A DNA stretch of 64,000 bases. Source: Streptantibioticus_A sp037034305. GTDB lineage: Bacteria; Actinomycetota; Actinomycetes; Streptomycetales; Streptomycetaceae. Made by a program: the position numbers and the translations under genes. Under the pieces are notes generated by a model. It was not told the origin of the DNA. It did no database searches and saw only the letters and a list, made by a program, of their open reading frames with translations. The first letter of the stretch is position 1. Each line of letters opens with the position of its first letter. Location: the NCBI GenBank assembly GCA_037034305.1, contig JBAGJY010000004.1:248001-312000 (forward strand). Reading direction: 5' to 3'. Below, in pieces: positions 16,880 through 27,207 of this stretch.

Positions 16880-16958
16880 TACAAGCCAGATGTCGGCGGT
16901 ACGAATCCATCTGCGCCTACCAGCGACGAAGCCCCGAAGCGATCGCGCTTCGGGGCTT
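16880..16958 (+). repeat. Direct repeat copy 2: tRNA-Val 3' remnant plus terminator (att-like)
   Basis: 79 bp matching 15806-15884 at 73 positions without gaps. It lacks the 5' half of the tRNA and carries changes in the T loop (GGTACG instead of GGTTCG) and the acceptor strand, so it cannot be a working tRNA. The terminator stem is intact. Confidence 0.8.
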
Positions 16959-17003
16959 CGTCCTCCGCGGTTGGGGCGACCGTCGCTCCTGGCGGCGGCC
17001 GAG

Positions 17004-17214
17004 ATGACTGGTCTGGTTGTCGCCCTTGTCTTCCGGCGCAAGGCGATTGGCGGCAGCCCTACGACTGGGGCGGGGATCCAGGCACTGCGCTGGACCACTC
17101 GCGAGGAGGTGCGCCGACTCGCCGACGAGGCCTATGCGATCCGTGTCCTGGACGCACTCGACACGGCGGTCCACGCTCGCCGTGCGTGCGCATGACGGCG
17201 TGAGGCCTGTCTAG
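17004..17214 (+). pseudogene. NUDIX hydrolase C-terminal remnant, frameshifted
   Basis: The frame from 17004 reads MTGLVVALVFRRKAIGGSP, then ALRWTTREEVRRLADEAYAI and RVLDALDTAV, which matches the end of actinobacterial NUDIX hydrolases. The expected ending then continues in another frame (VRAHDGVRPV, stop at 17212-17214), so there is a frameshift near 17180. The NUDIX box and 5' half are missing; the fragment begins about 45 bp after the second tRNA-Val repeat, as if cut by that event. Confidence 0.6.
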
Positions 17215-17234
17215 GTCCTTGGCGGTCGGCCTCC

Positions 17235-17400
17235 TCATCGGCCGCCTTGCCCGCTAACGGCGCCTCGAAACAGAACGAAGGCCAGTTGAGGTACTGCCTG
17301 GCAGGCCAGGACGAATGACAGCCGCCCTGGGCTGGCCCCTGGCATGGCCAACACCGCGAACCCCAGTGCCACCCGCGCGAAGCCGTTAACTCGCCGTCGG
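17235..17400 (-). pseudogene. MFS transporter N-terminal remnant
   Basis: The minus-strand frame reads RRRVNGFARVALGFAVLAMP followed by a segment containing LSFVLACQAVPQLAFVLFRG. This resembles the first two membrane segments of MFS exporters (LACQAVPQ is a familiar motif) but lacks the rest of the gene and has lost the expected conserved Arg-Asp loop. I read it as a decayed fragment. Confidence 0.5.
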
Positions 17401-17455
17401 CCACGCGAGGTTGGAAGCAGGAGTGCGTGGTGCACGGGCTTATAGCATCTCGCCC

Positions 17456-18100
17456 ATGAGCGCAACGGTCGTCACAGTTGTACTGGCATTCGTAGGCTAT
17501 CTCGCGACGTACATCAACAACTTGCGGCTGTCGCAACGGCAGGAACGGCTCTCGCGGGTGAACCGGCAGCTCAGCGACTTCTACGGGCCCCTGCTGGCGC
17601 TCACGGATGCCGGCACTCAAATATTCAACGCGTTCATGGAGCGGGCCACCACGCGCTCTGACGGGCGATCGCCGTTCGCCGCTGGTGGGGAACCCCCGAC
17701 GTTGGAGGAACTGGCGGAGTGGCGGCTGTGGGTGAGCACGGTGTTCCTGCCGAACATCCAAGCCATGCGCGACATCGTGGTCACCAAGGCGGACCTCCTT
17801 GTTGAGTCGCATGTACCGCAAGTCTTGCTTGAGTTGAGTGCGCACGTCTCCGGGTACGAGATCACGGCCGCCAAATGGGCGGACGGCGACTTCACGCAGC
17901 ATCTTTCCGTCGTGCCGTTTCCCGGCGAGGAGCTCACCAGGTACGCGCGAGCCAGTTTCACCCGGCTCAAGGAGGAGCAAGCCCGACTTCTGGGGCGCCG
18001 TGGAAGCGGAGGACGCAGTCGGCAACGGGGTAACGACACCACGCCCTGGGAGGGTTGGCGCCGCCTCGACCGGACCCGAGTCACAGCTCCGCTCGAATGA
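17456..18100 (+). CDS. Membrane-anchored protein of unknown function
   Basis: 214 residues starting MSATVVTVVLAFVGYLATYI, one N-terminal membrane segment, then NNLRLSQRQERLSRVNRQLS (likely coiled coil), DFYGPLLALTDAGTQIFNAF, and a helical body with WRLWVSTVFLPNIQAMRDIV. Similar proteins with a single helix followed by a 'QLxxFYGPLLAL' segment are scattered in actinobacteria with no known function. The start is taken from the ATG after the AT-rich stretch CTTATAGCATC; no strong ribosome binding site is visible. It lies in the accessory patch after tRNA-Val. Confidence 0.75.
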   Translation: MSATVVTVVLAFVGYLATYINNLRLSQRQERLSRVNRQLSDFYGPLLALTDAGTQIFNAFMERATTRSDGRSPFAAGGEPPTLEELAEWRLWVSTVFLPNIQAMRDIVVTKADLLVESHVPQVLLELSAHVSGYEITAAKWADGDFTQHLSVVPFPGEELTRYARASFTRLKEEQARLLGRRGSGGRSRQRGNDTTPWEGWRRLDRTRVTAPLE

Positions 18101-18286
18101 CAACCCCGATGGCCATCTTCAACGGGCGTCACTAACGGGCCACCAACGGAGGTCACCAACGGACATCGGCGGCGCCGAACGATGGTGGATTCCGGCGGAC
18201 GAAGCTGGGCCCGTAGCGCGCACCGTGCGCGAGTCGTGTGAACCCGTAAAGCCTCGTGCTGGCGGCCCGTGCCCGGTGGTGGCGGC

Positions 18287-19156
18287 TCACCGCCAGTGGG
18301 CGGGGCGGCTGACCGCCGCCGGAAGTTTTGTGCTGGTGTCGCCCTTGGCGGCGTTGAGTTGGGGCTGGGTCAGGAAGATGCTGCCGGTGAGGTCGGCGCC
18401 GTGCAGGCTGGCGTCACGGAAGTCCGCGCCGATGAGGTCGGCGGTCCTCAGGTCGGCGCCGGTCAGGTCGGCGGCTATCAGGTAGGCGCCGCGCAGGTTG
18501 GCACCGCGCAGGTTTGCGCCCTTGAGCTTGGCGCCGATCAGGTCCGCGCCACGGTGGTTCTTCTTGCGGCCGGGCACGCCCGCCCTTACCAGTTCGCTGG
18601 TGCGTAGCAGCAGGGCGTTGATGTCGGCGCGGTGCGCTGCCACGTCCAGCGCGGCGAGTTCCTCGGCGCTGCCCCGGGTGAGGCGGTCGGTGTCCTCCAG
18701 TGCGCGGCGCAGGTCGGCGTGCACGGTGCGGGCCTGCGGCAGGGTCAGCGCCTCGGTCAAGTACCAGAGCAGTTCGTGGAGTTGGCGCACCACCGGGAAC
18801 ACGTCGAACATCCGCCGCGCGGTGTGCGGGGCCTGCCGCCAGTCCTGACCGCCGAACGTGACCTGGGAGACCTTCTGCCCGGCGCCGAAGCAGTCGAAGA
18901 CCGTGCAGCCGGAGAAGCCCTTGTCGCGCAGGCGGTTGTGGATGCCACAGCGGAAGTCGGTCTGGAGGTTCGTGCACGGCTGACCGGCGTCCTTGTTGAC
19001 GGCGAAGTCGGCCGACCTGGCGAAGGGCAGCGCGACGCAGCACAGGGCGAAGCAGTTCGCACAGTCGGCCTGAAGGTCGATGGGGCGGGCTTCGGGCTGC
19101 TGGGTCAAGGCGAGTTCCGCTTTCCGTGGGCGCTGGATGCAACTCCATTCTCCCAC
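18287..19156 (-). CDS. Pentapeptide repeat protein with Cys-rich (YkgJ-like) N-terminal domain
   Basis: 289 residues from GTG 19156, with AGAGGA upstream. The N-terminal half has closely spaced cysteines (DCANCFALCCVALPF, PCTNLQTDFRCGIHNRL, SGCTVFDCFGAGQ), like YkgJ-type metal or Fe-S cluster domains. A helical linker follows. About residues 200-265 are pentapeptide repeats (ADLIGAKLKGANLRGANLRG and onward), which fold as a right-handed beta helix. It is cytosolic, with unknown role. It shares a 91-bp divergent promoter region, including a large inverted repeat, with the monooxygenase gene. Confidence 0.85.
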   Translation of the reverse strand: MGEWSCIQRPRKAELALTQQPEARPIDLQADCANCFALCCVALPFARSADFAVNKDAGQPCTNLQTDFRCGIHNRLRDKGFSGCTVFDCFGAGQKVSQVTFGGQDWRQAPHTARRMFDVFPVVRQLHELLWYLTEALTLPQARTVHADLRRALEDTDRLTRGSAEELAALDVAAHRADINALLLRTSELVRAGVPGRKKNHRGADLIGAKLKGANLRGANLRGAYLIAADLTGADLRTADLIGADFRDASLHGADLTGSIFLTQPQLNAAKGDTSTKLPAAVSRPAHWR

Positions 19157-19167
19157 GGCCCGACGTC

Positions 19168-19207
19168 CTCTAACCGATCGGTCAGAGAACTGACCGATCG
19201 GTTAGAG
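19168..19207. promoter_or_regulatory. TetR-type operator: 18-bp inverted repeat
   Basis: Perfect 18-bp arms (CTCTAACCGATCGGTCAG at 19168-19185 and its complement at 19190-19207) with a 4-bp spacer. Each arm also contains the inner palindrome ACCGATCGGT, so two repressor dimers could bind. It lies between the divergent pentapeptide and monooxygenase genes. The TetR gene just after the monooxygenase is the natural candidate regulator. Confidence 0.8.
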
Positions 19208-19247
19208 TGGGCGTTGTCAGTGGGCCTGCGCGAGGGAGGGGAACGTG

Positions 19248-20471
19248 ATGGAGCGCACGACCTGCTGTGTGGTGGGGGGCGGCCCGGCGGGGATGATGCT
19301 CGGGCTGCTGCTGGCCAGGGCCGGTGTCGAGGTGACCGTGCTGGAGAAGCACCGGGACTTCCTGCGCGACTTCCGCGGGGACACCGTTCACCCGTCGACC
19401 CTGCGCCTGCTGGACGAGCTGGGCCTCGGCGAGCAGTTCGCGAAGCTGCCGTTCCGGAAGATGCGGGAGATGCGGATGCAGATCGGCGAGGCCACCGTCG
19501 TCGCCGCCGACCTACGGCACATTCCAGGCAGGCACCGGTACATCGCCATGGTCCCGCAGTGGGACTTCCTCAACCTGCTCGCAACCGCCGCCGCGCGGGA
19601 GCCCTCCTTCACCCTGCGGATGTGCACCGAGGTGACCGGACTGCGCACCGCGGGCGGCCGGGTGACGGGGGTGCGGTACGTCGACCAGGACGGCTCGCCC
19701 GGCGAGATGGCGGCGGCGCTCACGGTCGGCTGCGACGGGCGCCACTCGGTGGTGCGGCGCGAAGCCGGGCTGCGCTCGCGGGAGTTCGAGGTACCGATGG
19801 ACGTGTGGCACGTCCGCGTGCCCACGCGGTTCGACAGCGTCAAGGACGGCAGGGTCTTCGCGAAGTTCGTCAACGGGCAGGCGGCGGTGACGATGGACCG
19901 GGTGGACTACTACCAGACCTCGTACCTGATCAAGAAGGGTCAGGACAAGGATCTGCGGGCCAATGACATCCAGTGGTTCAGGGACCGGCTGGGTGCGTTG
20001 TTCGGATGGGACCCGCAGGTCACAGCCGCGATCCGGTCCTGGGACGACGTCAAGCTGCTGGAGGTCTCGATGGGACGGCTGCCGCGCTGGTACCGGCCCG
20101 GCCTGCTGTGCATAGGCGACGCGGCGCACACCATGTCGCCGGTCGGCGGCGTCGGCGTCAACCTCGCGGTGCAGGACGCCGTGGCGACGGCCCGGATCCT
20201 GGCGGAGCCGTTGCGCCGTGGCGTCGTCGACGTGGACGACCTGGCGCGGGTACAGAAACGGCGCTGGCTGCCGATGGCCGTCACGCAGCAGTCGCAGCGC
20301 GGCGAGCACGAGATGCTGTTGCGGCCCGCGCTCGACGGCACATTGGACGGCGACCGGCTCCCGGCCCCGATGCGGGCGCTGCGGCGAGTACCGGCGCTGC
20401 GCACGGTGACCGGCTACCTCGGCGGGGTCGGGGTACGACCCGAGCGCGCGCCGGAGTTCGCGCGGGCCTGA
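19248..20471 (+). CDS. FAD-dependent monooxygenase (PHBH fold)
   Basis: 407 residues from ATG 19248 (GAGGGAGGGG upstream; the GTG one codon earlier is too close to it). The Rossmann motif VVGGGPAGMMLGLLLARAG is at the N-terminus, VGCDGRHSVVRREAG carries the central DG motif, and CIGDAAHTMSPVGGVGVNLA binds the FAD ribityl chain. Such enzymes hydroxylate aromatic or polyketide-like compounds, including some antibiotics. The strong TetR-type operator upstream and the nearby TetR gene suggest induction by a small molecule, in keeping with a detoxification role. Confidence 0.9.
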   Translation: MERTTCCVVGGGPAGMMLGLLLARAGVEVTVLEKHRDFLRDFRGDTVHPSTLRLLDELGLGEQFAKLPFRKMREMRMQIGEATVVAADLRHIPGRHRYIAMVPQWDFLNLLATAAAREPSFTLRMCTEVTGLRTAGGRVTGVRYVDQDGSPGEMAAALTVGCDGRHSVVRREAGLRSREFEVPMDVWHVRVPTRFDSVKDGRVFAKFVNGQAAVTMDRVDYYQTSYLIKKGQDKDLRANDIQWFRDRLGALFGWDPQVTAAIRSWDDVKLLEVSMGRLPRWYRPGLLCIGDAAHTMSPVGGVGVNLAVQDAVATARILAEPLRRGVVDVDDLARVQKRRWLPMAVTQQSQRGEHEMLLRPALDGTLDGDRLPAPMRALRRVPALRTVTGYLGGVGVRPERAPEFARA

Positions 20472-20478
20472 CGGGTGG

Positions 20479-21120
20479 TCAGTCGCGGCGGTCGATCGCG
20501 TTCAGGGTGAACGCCTCCAACTCGTCGGTGGCGGCGTCGAGATCGAGTTCCGGATGGGCGAGCCAGTGCGCGATCACTCCGTCGATCGCACCACCGATCG
20601 CCAGCGCCACGGTCCGAGGGTCGAACTCGCGTAGCTGGCCGGTGAGTTGGCCCCGGGAGAGCAGGGCGGCCAGCGACTGCCAGCGACCGCCGGTGTCATG
20701 GGAGCCCGGAGTCTTCAGCCGCGTACCGCCGTTGTCGTCCAGCAGCATCTCGGTGATCACCCGGACATGGCGCCGGTTGGCCTGCTGGTAGCCGATCATC
20801 GCGCGGACGTATGCCACGACGGCGGCCCGCGGGTCGGACTCGCGCTCCACGCGCTCGGTGACGTACGTGGAGAACCGCTCCAGTACGTACTCGAGCGTGG
20901 CCTGGGTGAGGTTGTCCTTGGACGAGAAGTGGTAGAGGACCGCGGCCTTGGAGAGTCCGGCCTCCTTGGCGATCGCCGACAGCGAGGTCGCCGGGTAACC
21001 GCGGGTGGAGATCAGGCCGATGGTGCACTCTATGAGCTGCTGACGTCGGGCTCGCTCGGTGAACGTCAGGCTGTCGGGGGCGGTGCTGTCGGCACTCCGG
21101 TGCGCAGTCATCTCATGCAC
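20479..21120 (-). CDS. TetR family transcriptional regulator
   Basis: 213 residues from GTG 21120, with GAGGAAAGG upstream. The N-terminal HTH (RRQQLIECTIGLISTRGYPA, TSLSAIAKEAGLSKAAVLYH, FSSKDNLTQATL) is standard TetR. The C-terminal ligand domain resembles regulators of drug-type genes. It is convergent with the monooxygenase and a good candidate to bind the 18-bp inverted repeat before that gene. Confidence 0.9.
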   Translation of the reverse strand: MHEMTAHRSADSTAPDSLTFTERARRQQLIECTIGLISTRGYPATSLSAIAKEAGLSKAAVLYHFSSKDNLTQATLEYVLERFSTYVTERVERESDPRAAVVAYVRAMIGYQQANRRHVRVITEMLLDDNGGTRLKTPGSHDTGGRWQSLAALLSRGQLTGQLREFDPRTVALAIGGAIDGVIAHWLAHPELDLDAATDELEAFTLNAIDRRD

Positions 21121-21247
21121 CCTTGCCTTTCCTCTGCTTGTGCCGTGCCACCGGCCGACGCAAGACCGTACACCGCGGTGCGTGCGGTTGGCGATCCACG
21201 GGCGGTGCCGCCCGCGGGCCGGGCGTCGGGGCGTGGCGGGCCGGGCG

Positions 21248-21895
21248 TCAGGTGGCGGTGCCTGCCGTGATCGCGGTCAGCTCGGCCAGGGATTCGATGC
21301 GCCAGTCCGCGGCCGCGGCCTGCGGGGTGTCGGCCCACAGGTGGCCCCACGGGCCGCGACGGATGTGGGCGGCGCGCAGGCCAGCGGCCTGGGCGGGGGC
21401 GACGTCGACGGCGGGGTAGTCGCCGACGTAGACCGTGCGGTGCGGGGCGCGCCCGGCGAGGGCCACGACGCGGGCGAAGAACTCACCGTGCGGCTTGGCC
21501 ACGCCCCATTCGCCGGAGGTGGCGATCGCGTCGGCGGGCAGGGCGAGGGCACGCAGCAACTCGGCTGCCCTGGCGGACTGGTTGCCCGCCACGAACACGC
21601 CGATCCGCTGCTCGCGCAGGGCGGCCAGGGTGGGGCGGACGTCCGGGTAGAGGTCGGTCTCGTCGAGGTGCTCGCCGCGTCCGGCGGCTTCGCGGGCCGC
21701 GTACTCGGCGGGCACGTCGATGCCGGGGCGCAGCAGGCGCAGGGCGTCGGTGTTGTCACGGCCCTGTGCGACGACCGCTCCCATCAGCGCGGAGAGGGTG
21801 TGGCGGGGCACGCCCAGCCAGTCCGCCCAGGCGGCCCAGTAGCGGTCGTCGTGCACCAGGGTCTCGCCGATGTCGAAGACGACGGCTTCGATCAT
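21248..21895 (-). CDS. HAD family hydrolase
   Basis: 215 residues starting MIEAVVFDIGETLVHDDRYW at ATG 21895. HAD motif I is DIGETL (Gly-Glu instead of the common Gly-Thr/Asp-Gly), motif II is VFVAGNQS, and motif IV is YVGDYPAVDVAPAQAAGLRA. This is the pattern of small-molecule phosphatases or dehalogenase-like enzymes. The substrate is unknown. Upstream lies a 38-bp tandem repeat. Confidence 0.85.
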   Translation of the reverse strand: MIEAVVFDIGETLVHDDRYWAAWADWLGVPRHTLSALMGAVVAQGRDNTDALRLLRPGIDVPAEYAAREAAGRGEHLDETDLYPDVRPTLAALREQRIGVFVAGNQSARAAELLRALALPADAIATSGEWGVAKPHGEFFARVVALAGRAPHRTVYVGDYPAVDVAPAQAAGLRAAHIRRGPWGHLWADTPQAAAADWRIESLAELTAITAGTAT

Positions 21896-22286
21896 GTCGC
21901 CCAAGCGTATTGCCCTTCCGGCGGATTTGGGGGATTGGGGTGGTTGCGGCTTGCTTTTCGGCCTGCGTCGGGTGGGGGTGATCGCGGCTTGCCTTTCGGC
22001 TCGTGTCGGGTGGGGGTGGTTGCGGCTTGCTTTTCGGCTCGTGTCGGGTGGGGGTGGTTGCGGCTTGCTTTTCGGCTCGGGTCGGGTGGGGGTGGGCTGC
22101 GGTCTGTTCTTTGGCTTGCGCCGGGGTGTGGGGGTGTTGGGTTGCGGTCGGTTTGCCACCGCGGGCTTCGCCGCCGCGGGGCGCCGTTGCGGCGGGGAGG
22201 TTTCGGGGGCGGCAGCCCCCGGGCCCCCGCCCGTTCCGCACCCCCCGGGACGTGGGAAAATGGGGTCTTGAGGTGATCCCGGCACG
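21896..22286. other. Intergenic region between HAD gene and pabAB
   Basis: 391 bp without a gene. Its centre is the 38-bp tandem repeat described separately; the rest is G-rich and must contain the pabAB promoter. Confidence 0.6.
21930..22110. repeat. 38-bp tandem repeat
   Basis: GCGGCTTGC recurs at 21946, 21984, 22022 and 22060, exactly 38 bp apart, within a longer unit containing TGTCGGGTGGGGGTGG; a weaker fifth unit follows. A 38-bp period is not a multiple of three, so it is not coding. The strand is very G-rich. Confidence 0.85.
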
Positions 22287-24401
<2,115 letters not shown>

Positions 24402-24543
24402 CCGCGCCGGAAGCCGCCCAGCAGCGGCGCGGCCACGGCCGCCCGGTGAAACAGCCACCCGCACAGCCGCGTAAGCACGGCCGCCGTGCGCCGCCGCGCG
24501 TAGGGTCGATCCTGCCCCGGTCATCTCCTGAGGAGGCGTCACC

Positions 24544-26283
24544 TTGGCCACCCCGAAGATCGCGGACCAGTTCATCTCCGTCCTGTCGCAAGAGGGAGTC
24601 GAGCGGATCTACGGCGTGGTGGGGGACAGCCTCAACCCGTTGGTGGACGCCATCCGCCGCGCCGACGGCATCGACTGGGTGCACGTACGCAACGAGGAGG
24701 CCGCCGCCTTCGCCGCGGCGGCCGAGGCACAGATCACCGGGCGGCTCGCGGTGTGCGCCGGATCCTGCGGGCCCGGCAACACCCATCTGGTGCAGGGGCT
24801 GTACGACGCCCGGCGCAGCGCCGCCCCGGTGCTCGCCATCGCCTCGCACATCCCGTCCGGGCAGATCGGCACCGGCTACTTCCAGGAGACCCACCCGGAG
24901 AAACTGTTCGCGGAGGCCGCCGACTACTGCGAGTTGGTCTCCCAGCCGGAGCAGATGCCGCGCATCGTGCGCATCGCCGTCCAGCACGCGATCGCCACCC
25001 CCGGCGTCTCGGTCCTCGTGCTCCCCGGTGACATCGCCGACCGCCCCGCCGCCCACCCCACCGGGCGGCCGTCACCACCCGCCGCGCCCGGCGTCGTACA
25101 CCCCGACGAGAACGCCGTGCGCACCCTGGCCGCGGCGCTCAACGAGGCCGAGAAGGTGGCGCTGTTCTGCGGGGCCGGGGTACGCGGCGCGCACGCCGAG
25201 GTGATGCGGCTCGCCGAGGCGGTCAAGGCGCCGGTCGGCCACACGCTGCGCGGCAAGGAGTGGATCCAGTACGACAACGCGTACGACGTCGGCATGATCG
25301 GGCTGCTGGGCTACGGCGCCTGCCATGAGGCGCTGCACGAGGCCGACCTGACGTTGATGCTGGGCACCGACTTCCCGTACGACGCGTTCCTGCCGCAGGC
25401 GCACACCGTCCAGATCGACCGGGACGCCCGCAAGCTGGGCAAGCGCACCGCGCTGGAACTCGCGGTGCACGGGGACGTCGGGGTCACACTGCGGGCGGTG
25501 CTGCCGCTGCTGGACGCCAAACGGGACCGGCGCTTCCTCGACGACATGCTGCGAAAGCACGAACGCGCCCTGACCAGGGTGGTCGGCGCCTACACCCGCA
25601 ACGTCGAGCACCATCTGCCCATCCACCCCGAGTACGCGGCCAGCCTGCTGGACCAACTCGCCGCCGACGACGCGGTGTTCACCGTCGACACCGGAATGAA
25701 CAACGTGTGGGCAGCGCGCTATCTCAGCCCCAACGGCCGCCGCCGGGTGATCGGCTCGTTCAGCCACGGCACGATGGCCAACGCGCTGGCGCACGCCATC
25801 GGCGCGGCCTTCGCCGCTCCCGGACGGCAGATCGTCTCGCTGTCCGGGGACGGCGGACTGAGCATGCTGCTCGGAGAGTTGATCACCGTCCGGCAGCACG
25901 ATCTGAACATCAAGACCGTCGTCTTCAACAACTCCTCGCTGGGCATGGTGAAGTTGGAGATGATGGTGGACGGCCTGCCGAGCTACCAGACCGACCATCC
26001 GCCGGTCGACTACACCGCCATCGCCCGAGGCGTCGGCATCCCCGCGGTACGCGTGGAGCGGCCGGACGCCGTCCGTGACGCGCTCGGCGAGACGCTGGAG
26101 CGGCCGGGCCCGGCGCTGGTCGAGCTGATCACCGACCCCAACGCGCTGTCCATCCCGTCCCGCATCACCGCGGACCAGGTCAGGGGCTTCGCCCTGTCCG
26201 CGGGCCGCACCGTACTGGAGGGCGGGGTCGGCGCGATGCTGGAGATGGCCCGCTCCAACCTGCGCAACATCCCCCGCCCCTGA
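24544..26283 (+). CDS. Thiamine-diphosphate enzyme, pyruvate dehydrogenase (quinone) / PoxB-like
   Basis: 579 residues from TTG 24544, preceded by GAGGAGG at 24530-24537. It shows three-domain architecture: an N-terminal pyrimidine-binding domain with GVVGDSLNPLVDAIR and the catalytic Glu in VRNEEAAAFAAAA, a central FAD/nucleotide-type domain, and a C-terminal diphosphate-binding domain with LSGDGGLSMLLGELITV and NNSSLGMVKLE. This matches PoxB-type enzymes that oxidise pyruvate to acetate and CO2 with quinone at the membrane. Pyruvate oxidase or an acetolactate-synthase-like activity cannot be excluded. Confidence 0.85.
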   Translation: MATPKIADQFISVLSQEGVERIYGVVGDSLNPLVDAIRRADGIDWVHVRNEEAAAFAAAAEAQITGRLAVCAGSCGPGNTHLVQGLYDARRSAAPVLAIASHIPSGQIGTGYFQETHPEKLFAEAADYCELVSQPEQMPRIVRIAVQHAIATPGVSVLVLPGDIADRPAAHPTGRPSPPAAPGVVHPDENAVRTLAAALNEAEKVALFCGAGVRGAHAEVMRLAEAVKAPVGHTLRGKEWIQYDNAYDVGMIGLLGYGACHEALHEADLTLMLGTDFPYDAFLPQAHTVQIDRDARKLGKRTALELAVHGDVGVTLRAVLPLLDAKRDRRFLDDMLRKHERALTRVVGAYTRNVEHHLPIHPEYAASLLDQLAADDAVFTVDTGMNNVWAARYLSPNGRRRVIGSFSHGTMANALAHAIGAAFAAPGRQIVSLSGDGGLSMLLGELITVRQHDLNIKTVVFNNSSLGMVKLEMMVDGLPSYQTDHPPVDYTAIARGVGIPAVRVERPDAVRDALGETLERPGPALVELITDPNALSIPSRITADQVRGFALSAGRTVLEGGVGAMLEMARSNLRNIPRP

Positions 26284-26346
26284 GTACCGGTAACGTTCCC
26301 GACTGGCGATACAGCACATGAACAGCACATTCGGGAGCACAGCGCG

Positions 26347-27207
26347 GTGAAGCGGCACAACGGGCGGAGCAGGTTCTACGGGGCGCTGGCGGGCGCGGTC
26401 ACCCTGGCCGTGACCGCCAGCGGTTGCGGCGCGGCGCACTCCACAGCCGACTCGGCACCGCCCTCGGCCACCGTCGGCACCAGCGCGCCCAGCAGCGCAC
26501 CGGCGGTGGACACGGCGGCATGGCGCAAGTGGGGTCTGGAACCGCTGCCCGCCGCGCCGCAGCCGCCCGCCGACAAGCCCGTCAAACTCTCGGCCACCGG
26601 CACCGTTCCGGTGTTCGCGCACATCCCCACCACCCAGAAGGTCGTCTTCCTCACCCTTGACGACGGAGCGGAGAAGGACCCGAAGTTCATCGAGATGATG
26701 CGCGACCTGAAGGTGCCGATCACGATGTTCCTGATGAACGACGCCATCAAGGACGACTACGGCTACTTCAAACCGCTGCAGGAGATGGGCAACCACATCC
26801 AGAACCACACCCTGCACCACCCGGCGATGAACACCGTCCCGCTGGCCCGCCAGAAGGAGGAGGTGTGCGGCGACCAGAAGATCCTCACCCACCAGTACGG
26901 CACCGCGCCGCTGCTGTTCCGGCCGCCGTACGGCGCGTACAACGCCAACACCAAGGCCGCGGTGGGCGAGTGCGGCCCCCGGGCGATCGTGTGGTGGCGC
27001 GAGTCGATGCAGATAAACGACATGCAGTACCAGGCGGGGGACCACAAGCTGCGCCCCGGCGACATCATCCTGGCCCACTTCCGCGGGCCCAAGGAACTCA
27101 AGGGCACCACCATGACCCAGATGTTCGCCAACCTCCTCAAGCGCGTCGAGGAACAGGGCTTCACGGTCGCCCGCCTGGAGGACTACGTCCAAGCGCCGTC
27201 GGCGTGA
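26347..27207 (+). CDS. Polysaccharide deacetylase lipoprotein (NodB domain)
   Basis: 286 residues. An N-terminal basic and hydrophobic segment ends at the lipobox-like VTASGC, so it is probably a surface lipoprotein. The NodB motifs are VVFLTLDDGAEKD (the second Asp binds metal), GNHIQNHTLHHP and LLFRPPYGAYN; RPGDIILAHF is the late motif. The family removes acetyl groups from peptidoglycan or other polysaccharides. Its stop overlaps the start of the ABC permease gene by 4 bp (GTGA), so the two are translationally coupled. Confidence 0.85.
   Translation: MKRHNGRSRFYGALAGAVTLAVTASGCGAAHSTADSAPPSATVGTSAPSSAPAVDTAAWRKWGLEPLPAAPQPPADKPVKLSATGTVPVFAHIPTTQKVVFLTLDDGAEKDPKFIEMMRDLKVPITMFLMNDAIKDDYGYFKPLQEMGNHIQNHTLHHPAMNTVPLARQKEEVCGDQKILTHQYGTAPLLFRPPYGAYNANTKAAVGECGPRAIVWWRESMQINDMQYQAGDHKLRPGDIILAHFRGPKELKGTTMTQMFANLLKRVEEQGFTVARLEDYVQAPSA

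Noticed and set aside
16880..16958. A second tRNA-Val gene
   Set aside because: Only the 3' half is present, the T loop is changed and no D arm or 5' acceptor strand can be found.
15774..18100. An active integrative element at tRNA-Val
   Set aside because: No integrase, excisionase, replication or transfer gene is present; only a scar-like repeat and fragments.
21930..22110. A CRISPR array
   Set aside because: The 38-bp units are contiguous tandem repeats without unique spacers, and no cas genes are present.
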